Notes: generated by a model not told the origin, from the letters alone. 64,000 nt of DNA from Chitinophaga pinensis (GCA_945879015.1 CAMCUO010000007.1:1-64000); one strand, 5' to 3'. Shown: positions 33,685 to 43,095, numbered from the stretch's first letter. Numbers and translations: made by a program.

Positions 33685-35616
33685 TTACCCAACCATCGTA
33701 TTGGTCTTGATGCCTACCATTTCAATGGCAGCTTTTACAATACTATCAGCATCATAATTGCATTCAACATAAAGCTCTTTTTGCTCTCCGTGTTCAATAA
33801 ATTTATCAGGTATTCCCAAGCGTTTTACTTGAGCATTGTAGTTGTTATCAGCCATAAATTCTAATACTGCACTTCCCATTCCACCCATGATACAGCCATC
33901 TTCAACAGTAATTACTTTATTGTATTTTGAAAATACTTCGTGCAATAATTGTTCATCAATAGGTTTTACAAATCGCATATCGTAATGCGCTGCTTTTATT
34001 CTTTGTCCTTCCAATGTTTTACAAGCAGCAACAGCATTGTTTCCAATATGTCCAATAGTTAAAATAGCAATGTCTTCACCTGTTTGAACTCTTCTTCCTT
34101 CACCAATTTTTACTTTTTGAAAAGGTGTTTTCCAATCAATCATCACTCCATTACCGCGAGGATAACGAATAGAAAAAGGAGCATTTGTTTCCGGAAGTTG
34201 AGCTGTATACATCAAATTACGAAGCTCTTCTTCATTCATTGGAGCAGATACAATCATGTTTGGGATGCAACGGAAATAAGCTAAATCGAAAGCGCCATGA
34301 TGTGTTGGACCATCTGCACCAGCTAATCCTCCTCTATCCAAACAAAATACTACATGCAACTTTTGCAAAGCAACATCGTGTATCACTTGATCGTAGGCGC
34401 GTTGCATGAATGATGAATAAATATTACAGAAAGGAATTAATCCTTGTGTTGCTAATCCTGCTGAAAAAGTAACTGCATGTTGTTCTGCAATTCCAACGTC
34501 AAAAGCTCTATCTGGCATAGCTTTCATCATAATGTTTAAAGAACATCCGCTAGGCATAGCAGGTGTTATTCCCATTATTTTTGAATTTTTTTCTGCCAAT
34601 TCTACAATCGTATATCCAAATACATCCTGGTATTTTGGAGGTTGTGGTTCTTTCGGCACAATCTTTATAATTTCTCCTGTGTCTTTATTGAAAAGACCTG
34701 GAGAGTGCCAAACTGTTTGGTTTCCTTCTTCCGAAAATTTATAGCCTTTTCCTTTTTGAGTTAAGATGTGAAGGATTTTTGGTCCAGGAATATCTTTTAA
34801 ATCTTGCAATACTTTTGTCAAGCGTTCCACATCATGTCCGTCAACCGGACCGAAATAACGGAACTTCAATGACTCAAACATATTACTTTGTTTCAGTAAA
34901 GAAGATTTTATTCCGTTCTCAATTTTAGAAGCAATTTCCTGAGCATTTGGACCGAACTTGCTGATTTTACCAAGCAAATTCCAAACTTCATCTTTCACTC
35001 TATTATAAGTATGCGAAGTAGTTATGTCTGTTAAATATTCTTTTAAAGCACCCACATTTGGGTCGATGCTCATACAATTATCATTTAATACTACTAGTAA
35101 ATTTGAGTTGGAAATACCACCATGATTAAGTGCTTCAAATGCTTGTCCGGCCGTCATTGCGCCATCTCCAATCACAGCAATATGCTGGCGATCTTTTTCC
35201 CCTTTATAGTTAGATGCAACCGCCATTCCCAATGCTCCACCGATAGAAGTAGATGAATGTCCAACACCAAAAGTATCGTATTCACTTTCCGAACGCTTTG
35301 GAAAACCGCTTATTCCTTTGTAAACTCTATTTGTATGGAAATTTCTTCTTCTTCCAGTAAGAATTTTATGGCCGTATGCCTGATGTCCGACATCCCAAAC
35401 CAATTGATCGTAAGGAGTATTGAAAACATAATGCAACGCAACGGTAAGTTCCACAACACCAAGACTAGCGCCAAAGTGACCACCTTTTTGCGAAACAACA
35501 TCAATGATAAACTGACGAAGCTCTTTACTAAGTTCGGGGAGTTCTTCTTCTTTTAACTTTCTTAAATCGGCCGGATACTCAATTTTATCCAGCAGTTTGC
35601 CTGCTTTAAATTCCAT
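33685..35616 (-). CDS. dxs: 1-deoxy-D-xylulose-5-phosphate synthase
   Basis: DXS condenses pyruvate and glyceraldehyde 3-phosphate, opening the MEP isoprenoid route and supplying a PdxJ substrate. The protein (643 aa from this start) has the thiamine diphosphate motif GDGAMTAGQAFEALN, the LVVLNDNCMSIDPNVGAL loop, GPVDGHDVERL, and the transketolase middle motif DRGGLAGADGPTHHGAFD. The frame extends nine codons further to an ATG at 35643. The promoter box lies 2 nt upstream of that ATG, so transcription should begin after it. The ATG at 35616 (MEFKAGKLLDKI) also fits the family better. Confidence 0.95.
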   Translation of the reverse strand: MEFKAGKLLDKIEYPADLRKLKEEELPELSKELRQFIIDVVSQKGGHFGASLGVVELTVALHYVFNTPYDQLVWDVGHQAYGHKILTGRRRNFHTNRVYKGISGFPKRSESEYDTFGVGHSSTSIGGALGMAVASNYKGEKDRQHIAVIGDGAMTAGQAFEALNHGGISNSNLLVVLNDNCMSIDPNVGALKEYLTDITTSHTYNRVKDEVWNLLGKISKFGPNAQEIASKIENGIKSSLLKQSNMFESLKFRYFGPVDGHDVERLTKVLQDLKDIPGPKILHILTQKGKGYKFSEEGNQTVWHSPGLFNKDTGEIIKIVPKEPQPPKYQDVFGYTIVELAEKNSKIMGITPAMPSGCSLNIMMKAMPDRAFDVGIAEQHAVTFSAGLATQGLIPFCNIYSSFMQRAYDQVIHDVALQKLHVVFCLDRGGLAGADGPTHHGAFDLAYFRCIPNMIVSAPMNEEELRNLMYTAQLPETNAPFSIRYPRGNGVMIDWKTPFQKVKIGEGRRVQTGEDIAILTIGHIGNNAVAACKTLEGQRIKAAHYDMRFVKPIDEQLLHEVFSKYNKVITVEDGCIMGGMGSAVLEFMADNNYNAQVKRLGIPDKFIEHGEQKELYVECNYDADSIVKAAIEMVGIKTNTMVG

Positions 35617-35644
35617 TCCTGTTTTGGAGTACAATATATTCATA

Positions 35645-35652
35645 CAAATATA
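35645..35652 (-). promoter_or_regulatory. -7 box of dxs
   Basis: The minus strand reads TATATTTG. Initiation about 7 nt downstream would place the ATG at 35643 outside the message and leave about a 22-nt leader to the ATG at 35616. Confidence 0.55.
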
Positions 35653-35659
35653 AAATAAA

Positions 35660-35926
35660 TTACAATAGTAGCGTTTAATGCAGAAACATATCTATTGTTT
35701 TATCCGCAGATTCGCAGATTAAAAAAACAATCATTGTGGCAGATTCTGGTGTTGAAAAAAAAGGAATAGAATCAGCCAAAATTAAAACACACAGAAAAAA
35801 GCTGCAAATCTGCCGCTACGGAAGGGTTACAGTAGCCAAACTCCTATTAAAAACTGACGAAAAACGAGATTTTACATGATTTGTTTTAATCCCTTGGATA
35901 TTTTTAGATTATTTAACACATTATTT
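35660..35926. other. Non-coding spacer with a CCGCAGATTCGCAGATT repeat
   Basis: No gene is visible. It contains CCGCAGATTCGCAGATT (about 35704-35720) and a partial reverse-oriented CAAATCTGCC (near 35806), with a weak relative (GCAGATTGCGCTGATTTCCG) at about 26759-26778. It looks like another dispersed repeat. Confidence 0.4.
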
Positions 35927-35934
35927 TACTTTTG
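35927..35934 (+). promoter_or_regulatory. -7 box of the 35-codon ORF
   Basis: TACTTTTG matches TAnnTTTG. Transcription would begin almost at the ATG (35943), giving a leaderless or very short-leader message. Confidence 0.45.
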
Positions 35935-35942
35935 TAAAACAA

Positions 35943-36050
35943 ATGAAGAAAAAAGTTGTCCTCTTCTTTTCATTAATACTTATTTGTTTTTCAGCAAAGG
36001 CAAGAGAAATTGACACGAATTACGTTCAAAAATTTAAGAATCTTTTTTAA
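35943..36050 (+). CDS. 35-aa secreted peptide or truncated gene
   Basis: An ATG with a strong signal peptide (MKKKVVLFFSLILICFSAKA) is followed by only 15 more residues (REIDTNYVQKFKNLF) before TAA. It has its own -7 box upstream and a strong terminator 21 nt after the stop, so it is organised as a complete transcription unit. The DTNYVQKFKNLF segment resembles the start of larger Bacteroidota outer-membrane proteins (DUF4421-like). It may therefore be a stub whose body was deleted. A functional small secreted peptide is the alternative. Confidence 0.45.
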   Translation: MKKKVVLFFSLILICFSAKAREIDTNYVQKFKNLF

Positions 36051-36070
36051 TGTTGTCCGATAAAACTTTA

Positions 36071-36108
36071 AAAGAAGGAAGACTTTCATCTTCCTTCTTT
36101 TTTTTTAG
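36071..36108 (+). terminator. Rho-independent terminator
   Basis: AAAGAAGGAAGA / TCTTCCTTCTTT, a perfect 12-bp stem with a 6-nt loop, is followed by a T run. It ends the 35-codon unit. Confidence 0.85.
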
Positions 36109-36227
36109 TAGGTTTGGTTTGGACAATAGACAATAGACAAAAAAATAAAAAAGGAGGCAATTGTTTGTAGGTAAAACTTTAATTTGATTTTTTAATTGTC
36201 TACTGCCAACTGGCTACTTTTTATTTT

Positions 36228-39200
36228 CTAATAATCTAAATTACCGTACTCCAATTTTGTCCCTCTTATATAAAAAACAAATCTTGTAATTAAAATAAAG
36301 AATGGAATATACATAAGAGCATTTGGCAAATCCATGTGTTTCAAAACAATAATTGATTTGCGCTTTAATCTTTCTGAGATCAAATACATTGCTGGAACTA
36401 AAAGCAAGGTTAAGAATGTTGCGAATCCTAAACCAAAAATCATTGTCCAGGATAATGGTCCCCAAAACACAACACTGTCGCCACCAAAATATAAATGAGG
36501 ATTACCACTTGCGAATAATGTTTCGAAATCGATGTTCAACCCAACTGCCAATGGAATCAATCCTAAAATTGCAGCAACAGAAGTTAAAACAACAGGCGTC
36601 ATACGTGTACGTCCTGCTTCCACTGTTGCATCCCACAGGTTTGCACCATTTACTCTTGTCATTTCAGCAAACTCAACCAATAGAATACCATTCCGAACAA
36701 CAATACCGGCCAGCGCAACTATTCCAATTCCTGTCATAACAATACTCATGTCCATTTTAAAAATAGCTGTTCCTAAAAGAACTCCAATAATACTAAAGAA
36801 AATTTCAGTTAGAATAATAAAGGGTTTTCCAACAGAGTTAAATTGGGTAACCAAAATCAATAAAATTAATCCTAGAGAGATCAACATAGCGTTACTTAAG
36901 AAACCAGCAGTTTCTTCCTGTTCTGCTTGTTCGCCAGTAAAATCAAGAATAACTTTCCCTTCAGCTTTGAACCCTTTTGCTGCCGCTTGAACTTTTGCTA
37001 CTACTTCATTTGGATTAAATCCTTCAGAAACATTTGAAGAAAGTGTAATGACACGTTTCTGCATTTTACGCTTAATTCCTCCATAGGTATTGCTATACTT
37101 AACATCAGCGAACGAAGACAAAGGGACACTTCTTAAAATACCACCCATGTTCATATCACGGAAAGTAATTTTCAAGTTTCTTAATGCTTCAATGTTGTTA
37201 CGTTGATCATATTTATAACGCAATTGAATTGGATACTGATCATTTTCATCTCTAAACTTACTTACTTCCCAACCAAAAACCGCATTACGAATTTCTAGAG
37301 CAATAGATTGTGTACTCACACCTTCTCTGCTTGCTCTTTCTCTGTCAATATTAAAAACAATTTCAGGCTTACTACTTTCGAAATCAGATTTTAAGTTTTC
37401 AACACCTTCGATCTTTTGACCATCTAAGTACTTTTTAAGGCGAGTCGCATTTTTAACTAACTCATCAAAATCATCCCCTTTCACTTCAATATTAATTGGC
37501 TTCGGAACAGGCGGGCCAGATTGCTCTTTCGAGACGGTGATATCAGCGCCAGGTATGTTCCATTTAAAATTTTGAAGATCAGATAAATATTTTGATGTTG
37601 ATTGACCATTACGAGAAGCGAACTTTACAAATGAAATAGCAATTTTACCTTTGTTTGGATAATCACTTTGATCTTGATCTTGAGGATCACTAGTTCCTTT
37701 TGTTACGTTTGTAATGATTGAACTTACAACTTGATTTGAATCACCTAAAACGGTTTTTACTTTTTCTTCAACTTGAATCATTACTTCATTCGTTTTAACA
37801 GGATCTGTTCCAACGGGTAGTTTAACATACACATAAACAAAATTGGGATCACCGGAAGGAAAGAAAACAACTTTCGGGCTTCGCATAATAAAGAAAGCAA
37901 TAGAAAACACGAAAAGCAAAATAGTTCCTAATATAGCCATCCATGGTCGTTTCAAAAACTTAAGCAACAAATTGGTATACCCTCTTTGAAAAGATGGCCA
38001 AACTTTAGTTTGAAATTTCTCAATTACTTTATACAACCAAAAACGGTGGAGAAGCATAAAAAATGTAAAGAAAATTGAAAGATTTCCGATTGCAACATGT
38101 CCTGAAGCATAACAAGCTAAAGCAACTATTATAGAAATAACAATTCGGATAATTGCCAACTTATTAAGCTTACCATATTTTGCTTTTTCTTCATCATGCG
38201 TTTTCATAAAGTCGACCGCAAAAACTGGATTAATAATATAGGCAACAGCTAAAGAAGCCAACAATGTTATAATTAATGTAACAGGTAGAAAGTACATGAA
38301 TTTTCCAATAATACCTGGCCAAAAAGCTAACGGAACAAATGGGGCTAACGTAGTTAGCGTTCCGCTCAGAACAGGCAAAAACACTTCGCCAGCAGCCATT
38401 TTAGCCGCCTCCTTTATATTCTTTTTTCCATTGTCAAATATTCGATGGGTGTTTTCTATAACCACGATCGCGTCATCTACAACAATTCCAAGCGCCAATA
38501 AAAATGCAAACAATACAATCATGTTTAAAGTAAATCCAATTGTTGGCATAAACATAAATGCGATAAACATGGAAAGAGGCACAGATGCCGCAACAAAAAT
38601 TGCGTTAGTAACACCCATAAAAAACATCAAAATAAATGTTACCAGAATAAATCCAATAATGATTGTGTTTATCAAGTCGTGCAAAGTTAAACGCGTTTGA
38701 TCCGATTGATCACCAGTAACGGTGATTTTTAATTCTTTTGGGAAATTTTCCTCCTGCATCGTTTTAATCAACGCATTGATTTTGTCAGAGGCCTGAATTA
38801 AATTTTCACCCGTTCGCTTCACTATGTTTAACGTAATTACATTCTTTCCCTCTAAACGAGCAAAACTTTCTTGCTCTTTTGTTCCATCAACAACATCAGC
38901 AATATCTTTTAAATAGACTTTTACACCAGACCCAGAAGTAACAATTAAATTTCGTATTTGATCCACATCTGTAAATTCTCCTTTGATAGAAATATTTCTT
39001 TTCATTCCATCCATTGGAACTAACCCACCAGACATGTTCATGTTTTCTTCATGCACCGTTTTATAAATATCATACAACGAAAAATTAGCCGCTTGCATTT
39101 TATACATATCTATATTGATTTGCACTTCTCTTTCCAAGTCACCAACCATTTGAACTTTTGAAATTTCTTTCATCCCTTCAATTTTATCTTTCAATTGATC

Positions 39201-39686
39201 GCCATATTTTTTCAACTTATTCAAATCCATTTTACCGGCTAAGTTGATATACATAATCGGACGATCCGAAAACGAAACCTCCATTACATTTGGCTGCATA
39301 GTAAGATCCTTTGGAAGATCTGTTTGAGCTTTATCTGCTGCATCTTTTACTTTTTGTTTGGCAACTGCAACTTCAACATTGGTATTAAACTCCACCATAA
39401 TTACCGAAACATCCTGTAAAGAGGTAGAGTTGATTTTTTTAACCCCCGATATTGATTTTAATTGTTTCTCAATTGGCTTTGTAACCAAATTTTCGATGTT
39501 TGTTGGGGTATTACCAGCATATACAGTATTGATATAAATAGTAGGAACAACAATGTCGGGAAAGCTTTCTTTTGGCAAACTATTATATGACATTACGCCA
39601 ATAATTGTAATAATTAAAGTGAGTACATACACACTTATTTTATTGTCAATTGCCCAACTAGATGGTTTAAATTCTTTAAATTTCAT
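36228..39686 (-). CDS. RND efflux transporter permease (HAE/AcrB-like)
   Basis: This 1152-aa inner-membrane proton/drug antiporter has two six-helix halves, each with a large periplasmic loop. The N-terminal SFPDIVVPTIYINTVYAGNTP motif and the TM4 proton-relay aspartates (GIVVDDAIVVIENTHRIF, near residue 410) are typical of the HAE family. The second half has GIVVRNGILLVEF and GRTRMTPVVLTSVAAILGLIPLA. It is about 100 residues longer than AcrB, with an extra stretch of hydrophobic segments between the halves (about 505-610). It is last of the tetR-tolC-adaptor-permease operon. The drug or metabolite exported is unknown. Confidence 0.93.
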   Translation of the reverse strand: MKFKEFKPSSWAIDNKISVYVLTLIITIIGVMSYNSLPKESFPDIVVPTIYINTVYAGNTPTNIENLVTKPIEKQLKSISGVKKINSTSLQDVSVIMVEFNTNVEVAVAKQKVKDAADKAQTDLPKDLTMQPNVMEVSFSDRPIMYINLAGKMDLNKLKKYGDQLKDKIEGMKEISKVQMVGDLEREVQINIDMYKMQAANFSLYDIYKTVHEENMNMSGGLVPMDGMKRNISIKGEFTDVDQIRNLIVTSGSGVKVYLKDIADVVDGTKEQESFARLEGKNVITLNIVKRTGENLIQASDKINALIKTMQEENFPKELKITVTGDQSDQTRLTLHDLINTIIIGFILVTFILMFFMGVTNAIFVAASVPLSMFIAFMFMPTIGFTLNMIVLFAFLLALGIVVDDAIVVIENTHRIFDNGKKNIKEAAKMAAGEVFLPVLSGTLTTLAPFVPLAFWPGIIGKFMYFLPVTLIITLLASLAVAYIINPVFAVDFMKTHDEEKAKYGKLNKLAIIRIVISIIVALACYASGHVAIGNLSIFFTFFMLLHRFWLYKVIEKFQTKVWPSFQRGYTNLLLKFLKRPWMAILGTILLFVFSIAFFIMRSPKVVFFPSGDPNFVYVYVKLPVGTDPVKTNEVMIQVEEKVKTVLGDSNQVVSSIITNVTKGTSDPQDQDQSDYPNKGKIAISFVKFASRNGQSTSKYLSDLQNFKWNIPGADITVSKEQSGPPVPKPINIEVKGDDFDELVKNATRLKKYLDGQKIEGVENLKSDFESSKPEIVFNIDRERASREGVSTQSIALEIRNAVFGWEVSKFRDENDQYPIQLRYKYDQRNNIEALRNLKITFRDMNMGGILRSVPLSSFADVKYSNTYGGIKRKMQKRVITLSSNVSEGFNPNEVVAKVQAAAKGFKAEGKVILDFTGEQAEQEETAGFLSNAMLISLGLILLILVTQFNSVGKPFIILTEIFFSIIGVLLGTAIFKMDMSIVMTGIGIVALAGIVVRNGILLVEFAEMTRVNGANLWDATVEAGRTRMTPVVLTSVAAILGLIPLAVGLNIDFETLFASGNPHLYFGGDSVVFWGPLSWTMIFGLGFATFLTLLLVPAMYLISERLKRKSIIVLKHMDLPNALMYIPFFILITRFVFYIRGTKLEYGNLDY

Positions 39687-39733
39687 AACTCATTTTTTTA
39701 TACTTGCATTCACTCTTTGTAAATCTAATTCTG

Positions 39734-39768
39734 CCCTCTCCCCATTTGGAGAGAGCTGGAGAGGTGCC
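39734..39768. repeat. REP-like palindrome between adaptor and permease genes
   Basis: CTCTCCCCATTTGGAGAGAG is followed by CTGGAGAGGTGCC. It is the same design as the copies at 13549, 15099 and 42303, inside a transcribed intergenic gap of the efflux operon. Confidence 0.75.
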
Positions 39769-40899
39769 TTATTTTTTATACGCGATAGCATCTCCATCAT
39801 TAATAATATCATACCCAAGTGTAATCAAAACATCTCCATCTTTCAAACCAGAAATAATTTCTGCTTTACCATTATATGTTTTTCCAATTTTTATCAGTTG
39901 TTTTTTTGCAGTATTTCCATTAGCTATAAAAACAAACTCCAAATTGTTTTCGTCTTTTTGTATGGAACGAACAGGCACTATTATAGAGGGTTCTGTTGAT
40001 TGATAGTCGTTGATGCTCAATCGCGCAACCATGTTTGGATGATATTCTTTTTTGCTATCTAACAATACCTCTACAGAAAAGGTTCGGCTTGAATTATTGA
40101 TTGCACGAGAAACGAAATCGACCTTTGAAACAATCGAATCTTGCGTGTCAGGAAAATGAATAACCACTTCGCTTCCCTTTTTTATTTTAGAGGCGTAGCT
40201 TTCAGCTACATCTGATTTCACCTTTAGATTAGAAAAATTAATCACACGTATTGCAGGAACTCCAGGAGCAACTGCTTGTCCGATTTTAACATCAACAGCA
40301 TCAACTGTTCCGTTTATTGGAGAAATTATTTTACTCATACGAATTTGTTCTTGCATCGCACCTAATTTTTTCTCCATGCTTTCTTTACTTGTTTTTGCTT
40401 GAAGAAATTGCACTTCCGTTCCAATTTTTTGCTCCCATAGATTTTTTTGTTTTACATAAATCTGATTAACTAAATCAGCATTGGTTTGTAAATCAGAAAT
40501 TTGTTGATTGATGGCGCGTACATCTGTTTCAGCAAGTACTTGTCCAACAAGAACTTCATCACCTGTCTTTACATTTATCTTAGTAACTGTTCCCGGCATT
40601 TCTGAACTTAAAGAAACATTTTGGTCGGCATCAACTCGGCCCTGAACATCAATGTAGTTTTTAAATACTTCAGATTTTAAAGTCAAAACAGCTACAGCAA
40701 TTCCTGTTTCAACTGAATCTCCAATCAGTAGCTTTTGTTGAGCCTGCAAAGTATCTATTTTAACTTGTAATCCTGATATTTCTGCACGCAGTTCGCTTTC
40801 CTCTTTTTTTAATCTTTCTAATTGTTGTTTTTTGTTTTCGTCTGAACCACAAGCGAATAATATAAAAGTGAGAATTTGAATTAATACTAATTTTTTCAT
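39769..40899 (-). CDS. RND efflux periplasmic adaptor (membrane fusion protein)
   Basis: This 376-aa lipoprotein (lipobox LFACG, Cys17) has a coiled-coil start (LERLKKEESELRAEISGLQVKIDTLQ). A biotinyl-lipoyl-like domain (MPGTVTKINVKTGDEVLVGQVLAETD), a central helical hairpin and the barrel domain (IISPINGTVDAVDVKIGQAV) follow. The membrane-proximal domain (VEVLLDSKKEYHPNMVARLSI) ends it. It bridges the RND permease and TolC. The extra N-terminal coiled coil after the lipid anchor is typical of Bacteroidota adaptors. Confidence 0.93.
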   Translation of the reverse strand: MKKLVLIQILTFILFACGSDENKKQQLERLKKEESELRAEISGLQVKIDTLQAQQKLLIGDSVETGIAVAVLTLKSEVFKNYIDVQGRVDADQNVSLSSEMPGTVTKINVKTGDEVLVGQVLAETDVRAINQQISDLQTNADLVNQIYVKQKNLWEQKIGTEVQFLQAKTSKESMEKKLGAMQEQIRMSKIISPINGTVDAVDVKIGQAVAPGVPAIRVINFSNLKVKSDVAESYASKIKKGSEVVIHFPDTQDSIVSKVDFVSRAINNSSRTFSVEVLLDSKKEYHPNMVARLSINDYQSTEPSIIVPVRSIQKDENNLEFVFIANGNTAKKQLIKIGKTYNGKAEIISGLKDGDVLITLGYDIINDGDAIAYKK

Positions 40900-40935
40900 A
40901 CTATGATTTGTTAAATTGTTTTCTTGTCTTTTTAA

Positions 40936-42282
40936 TTATTTCAAATTTCCTGTTGCCTTATCAAAATCTATTTTAGCTACAAGCGCTTCAAACAATGCAT
41001 TGAAATAATTTGTTTGCGATTCTTTTAAAGTTGTTTCGGCTGCAATCATTTCAATATTTGTTCCTACACCTTGCTCAAATTTTAATCGAGCTACACGAAC
41101 CACATCTTCAGCAAGTGCAATATTCTTTTTTTGATTTTCAAGAGAAGAGGATGCATTTTGTAAAATAGTTGTTGAAGAAGCAATTTCTAAATCAATAGAC
41201 TTTTTAATAAAATCCATGTTGTTTTCAGCTTTCAATACCGATAATTTTGCTTGCTGATTTTTTGAATGACGTTGAAATCCTGTAAAGATAGGCATGGTCA
41301 CTTTTGCTCCAATTACACTTGTTGGATACCATTTTTTATCGACATCAAAAATATCAAATTCGTTGCGTTGTGCTGACTCACTTAAGCTCGCATAAGCAAA
41401 TGCGGTAGGTAAATAGGAGAGTCGTTGGCGTTTAAAATCTAATTTTGCCAATTTGAATTGCGTTTCAAAAAGGCCGTATTCCACACGTTTTTCGTAATCA
41501 AATTTTTGTGCTGATGCAGAATTCGTGATATCCAATTTTACATCCGCCAATTTATCTGTTAATATTAAATTTGAATTAATATCCATTCCCATTTGATATT
41601 TTAATAAATATGCACTAAGCGTAACTAATCGTTGTACTTTTTCCTGCTCCACCAATAAATTATTGTAAGTTACAGTTAGCATATCAAAATCAATTTTCTC
41701 AACAAAACCATTGTCGAGCAAAGCTTTTGTTCCGTCCAAGGTTTTTTTAATTCTATCAACCGTGGCATTCATCAACTTTGTTCTTTCATCGTTTACCAAA
41801 ACGGTGTAATATGCTTTTGCAACAGTTGATGAAGTTTCAATTCTTGTTCGTTGTGTTGATTTTCTAGAAATTTCTACAAATACTTTTGATGCTTTTACTC
41901 CCAAAAAATAATCTCCACTAAAAATTAATTGCGATGCATCTACTCCAGCAGTTGCATTATACTTTGTTCCAAACTTAACTGCAGCAAATGTTCCAGGCAT
42001 CCCTCCAAAAAAATCAGCGGGAATTAGTGATGTTGGAATTTCAATAAATTCTCTTAAATCAAAACTCGCATTAATTTGAGGAAGGCCCATCCCCATAATT
42101 TCGTTTACTCTTTTTTGTGCAAGTTGTTCATCAATGATGGCATTTTTAACATCCTTCTGATTATCCAAAGAATAATTTATTGCTTGCTGCAATGAAAAAG
42201 AAAAATTGGTGCTGTCTTTAATCTGAGAAAATACATTTAGAGAAAACAATGCGAGTCCGATAATAATAATTACTTTTTTCAT
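40936..42282 (-). CDS. TolC family outer-membrane channel
   Basis: This 448-aa protein has a signal peptide ending near NVFSQ and two copies of the TolC helical-barrel unit. The first begins SFSLQQAINYSLDNQKDVKNA. The second includes YPTSVIGAKVTMPIFTGFQRHSKNQQAKLSV and a long helix ending LKESQTNYFNALFEALVAKIDFDKATGNLK. It forms the outer-membrane exit duct of the efflux pump whose other parts are encoded downstream. The gap to the adaptor gene is 36 nt. Confidence 0.93.
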   Translation of the reverse strand: MKKVIIIIGLALFSLNVFSQIKDSTNFSFSLQQAINYSLDNQKDVKNAIIDEQLAQKRVNEIMGMGLPQINASFDLREFIEIPTSLIPADFFGGMPGTFAAVKFGTKYNATAGVDASQLIFSGDYFLGVKASKVFVEISRKSTQRTRIETSSTVAKAYYTVLVNDERTKLMNATVDRIKKTLDGTKALLDNGFVEKIDFDMLTVTYNNLLVEQEKVQRLVTLSAYLLKYQMGMDINSNLILTDKLADVKLDITNSASAQKFDYEKRVEYGLFETQFKLAKLDFKRQRLSYLPTAFAYASLSESAQRNEFDIFDVDKKWYPTSVIGAKVTMPIFTGFQRHSKNQQAKLSVLKAENNMDFIKKSIDLEIASSTTILQNASSSLENQKKNIALAEDVVRVARLKFEQGVGTNIEMIAAETTLKESQTNYFNALFEALVAKIDFDKATGNLK

Positions 42283-42302
42283 AATTTTAATTTTATTCCT
42301 TA

Positions 42303-42340
42303 TCCGCTCCTCCCCATTTGGGGAGGCTGGGAGGGGACTA
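42303..42340. repeat. REP-like palindrome at the 3' end of tetR
   Basis: CTCCTCCCCATTTGGGGAGG is followed by CTGGGAGGGGACT. The CTA at 42338-42340, at the element's right end, is the stop codon (TAG) of the TetR gene. Confidence 0.75.
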
Positions 42341-42952
42341 TTCTTCTTCAGTAACTTGTTTGTATTTATTAATCATTTTATGTCCTTTGAGCGTACAAAT
42401 GCCATGAAGAAAATGATCAATCATTGTAATTTGTACATCTACCATTTTAAATTTATCAGGAGGAAAAACATCTGAGTTCAATCCCATTTCCACTTCTTCA
42501 ATTCTTAATCGTGCTAATATTTTTGCATTTAAATCAGAACGGACTAATCCTTCTTTCACACCTCTTTCAATAGAACTTTCTACCATTTTAGCCATACAAT
42601 CATGTTTGAAAACTTTAAATTGTTTCCAAGCATTTGGATGATATTTTTGTAAGTCGTAAAAAATGGTTGGATTTATTTTTGAAAACATAACGCCCATATG
42701 TTTCATCATATTGAACACCTCAACAATTACATTTTCCGATTGTTCTTGAATTTGTTTGAATTCACATTCATCTTCTTTTAATTTAACGGTCATGAGTGTT
42801 TCAACCAATTCATTCTTATCATTAAAAAAAGTGTAAATTGTTTTTTTAGATATTGCTAAATGCTTTGCAATATCATCCATGGTCACACTTTTAATTCCGT
42901 ACTTAAAGAACAGCTCTTCGGCACCATGCAATATTCTGTCTTTTGTTTCCAT
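42338..42952 (-). CDS. TetR/AcrR family transcriptional regulator
   Basis: This 204-aa regulator has an N-terminal helix-turn-helix (residues about 4-50: TKDRILHGAEELFFKYGIKS, TMDDIAKHLAISKKTIYTFF). The C-terminal all-helical ligand domain has a family-specific core. As first gene of the efflux operon, it most likely represses its own operon until a ligand binds. Two 30-bp palindromic sites upstream, one overlapping its promoter, are the probable operators. The last codon is followed by a stop supplied by a REP-like element. Confidence 0.93.
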   Translation of the reverse strand: METKDRILHGAEELFFKYGIKSVTMDDIAKHLAISKKTIYTFFNDKNELVETLMTVKLKEDECEFKQIQEQSENVIVEVFNMMKHMGVMFSKINPTIFYDLQKYHPNAWKQFKVFKHDCMAKMVESSIERGVKEGLVRSDLNAKILARLRIEEVEMGLNSDVFPPDKFKMVDVQITMIDHFLHGICTLKGHKMINKYKQVTEEE

Positions 42953-42975
42953 TTTATCTTTTTGTTAAATTCGTG

Positions 42976-43006
42976 CAAAACTATGGAAACATTTTTTATT
43001 CCCAAA
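42976..43006 (-). promoter_or_regulatory. Promoter of the tetR-RND operon
   Basis: The minus strand reads TTTG (43006-43003), 19 nt, then TAGTTTTG (42983-42976). This matches the Bacteroidota consensus TTTG-N19-TAnnTTTG exactly. Transcription should begin near 42969, giving a 17-nt leader to the ATG at 42952. Confidence 0.8.
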
Positions 43007-43013
43007 GTTTCCA
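42984..43013. promoter_or_regulatory. TetR operator O1
   Basis: TGGAAAC-N16-GTTTCCA is a perfect 7-bp inverted repeat. It fills the -33/-7 spacer and covers the -33 TTTG of the tetR promoter, so bound repressor would block polymerase. Confidence 0.75.
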
Positions 43014-43065
43014 GGCAACTATTTTCTACAATATCTCTTAATATATTGATTATCAGATATAAAAA

Positions 43066-43095
43066 TGGAAACTTTGATACTAAAAATTGTTTCCA
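43066..43095. promoter_or_regulatory. TetR operator O2
   Basis: TGGAAAC-N16-GTTTCCA with the same spacing as O1. In reverse orientation it is identical to O1 at 26 of 30 positions. Centre-to-centre distance from O1 is 82 bp. A TACTTTTG box follows at 43102-43109 on the plus strand. Confidence 0.7.

Noticed and set aside
35617..35643. First ATG of dxs
   Set aside because: The promoter box ends 2 nt upstream of it, so it should not be in the transcript; the next ATG fits the family.
38296..38700. Long antisense open frames inside the RND permease gene and similar frames in bamA, dxs and asnS
   Set aside because: They mirror strongly coding genes on the other strand, have unnatural residue composition and no start signals.
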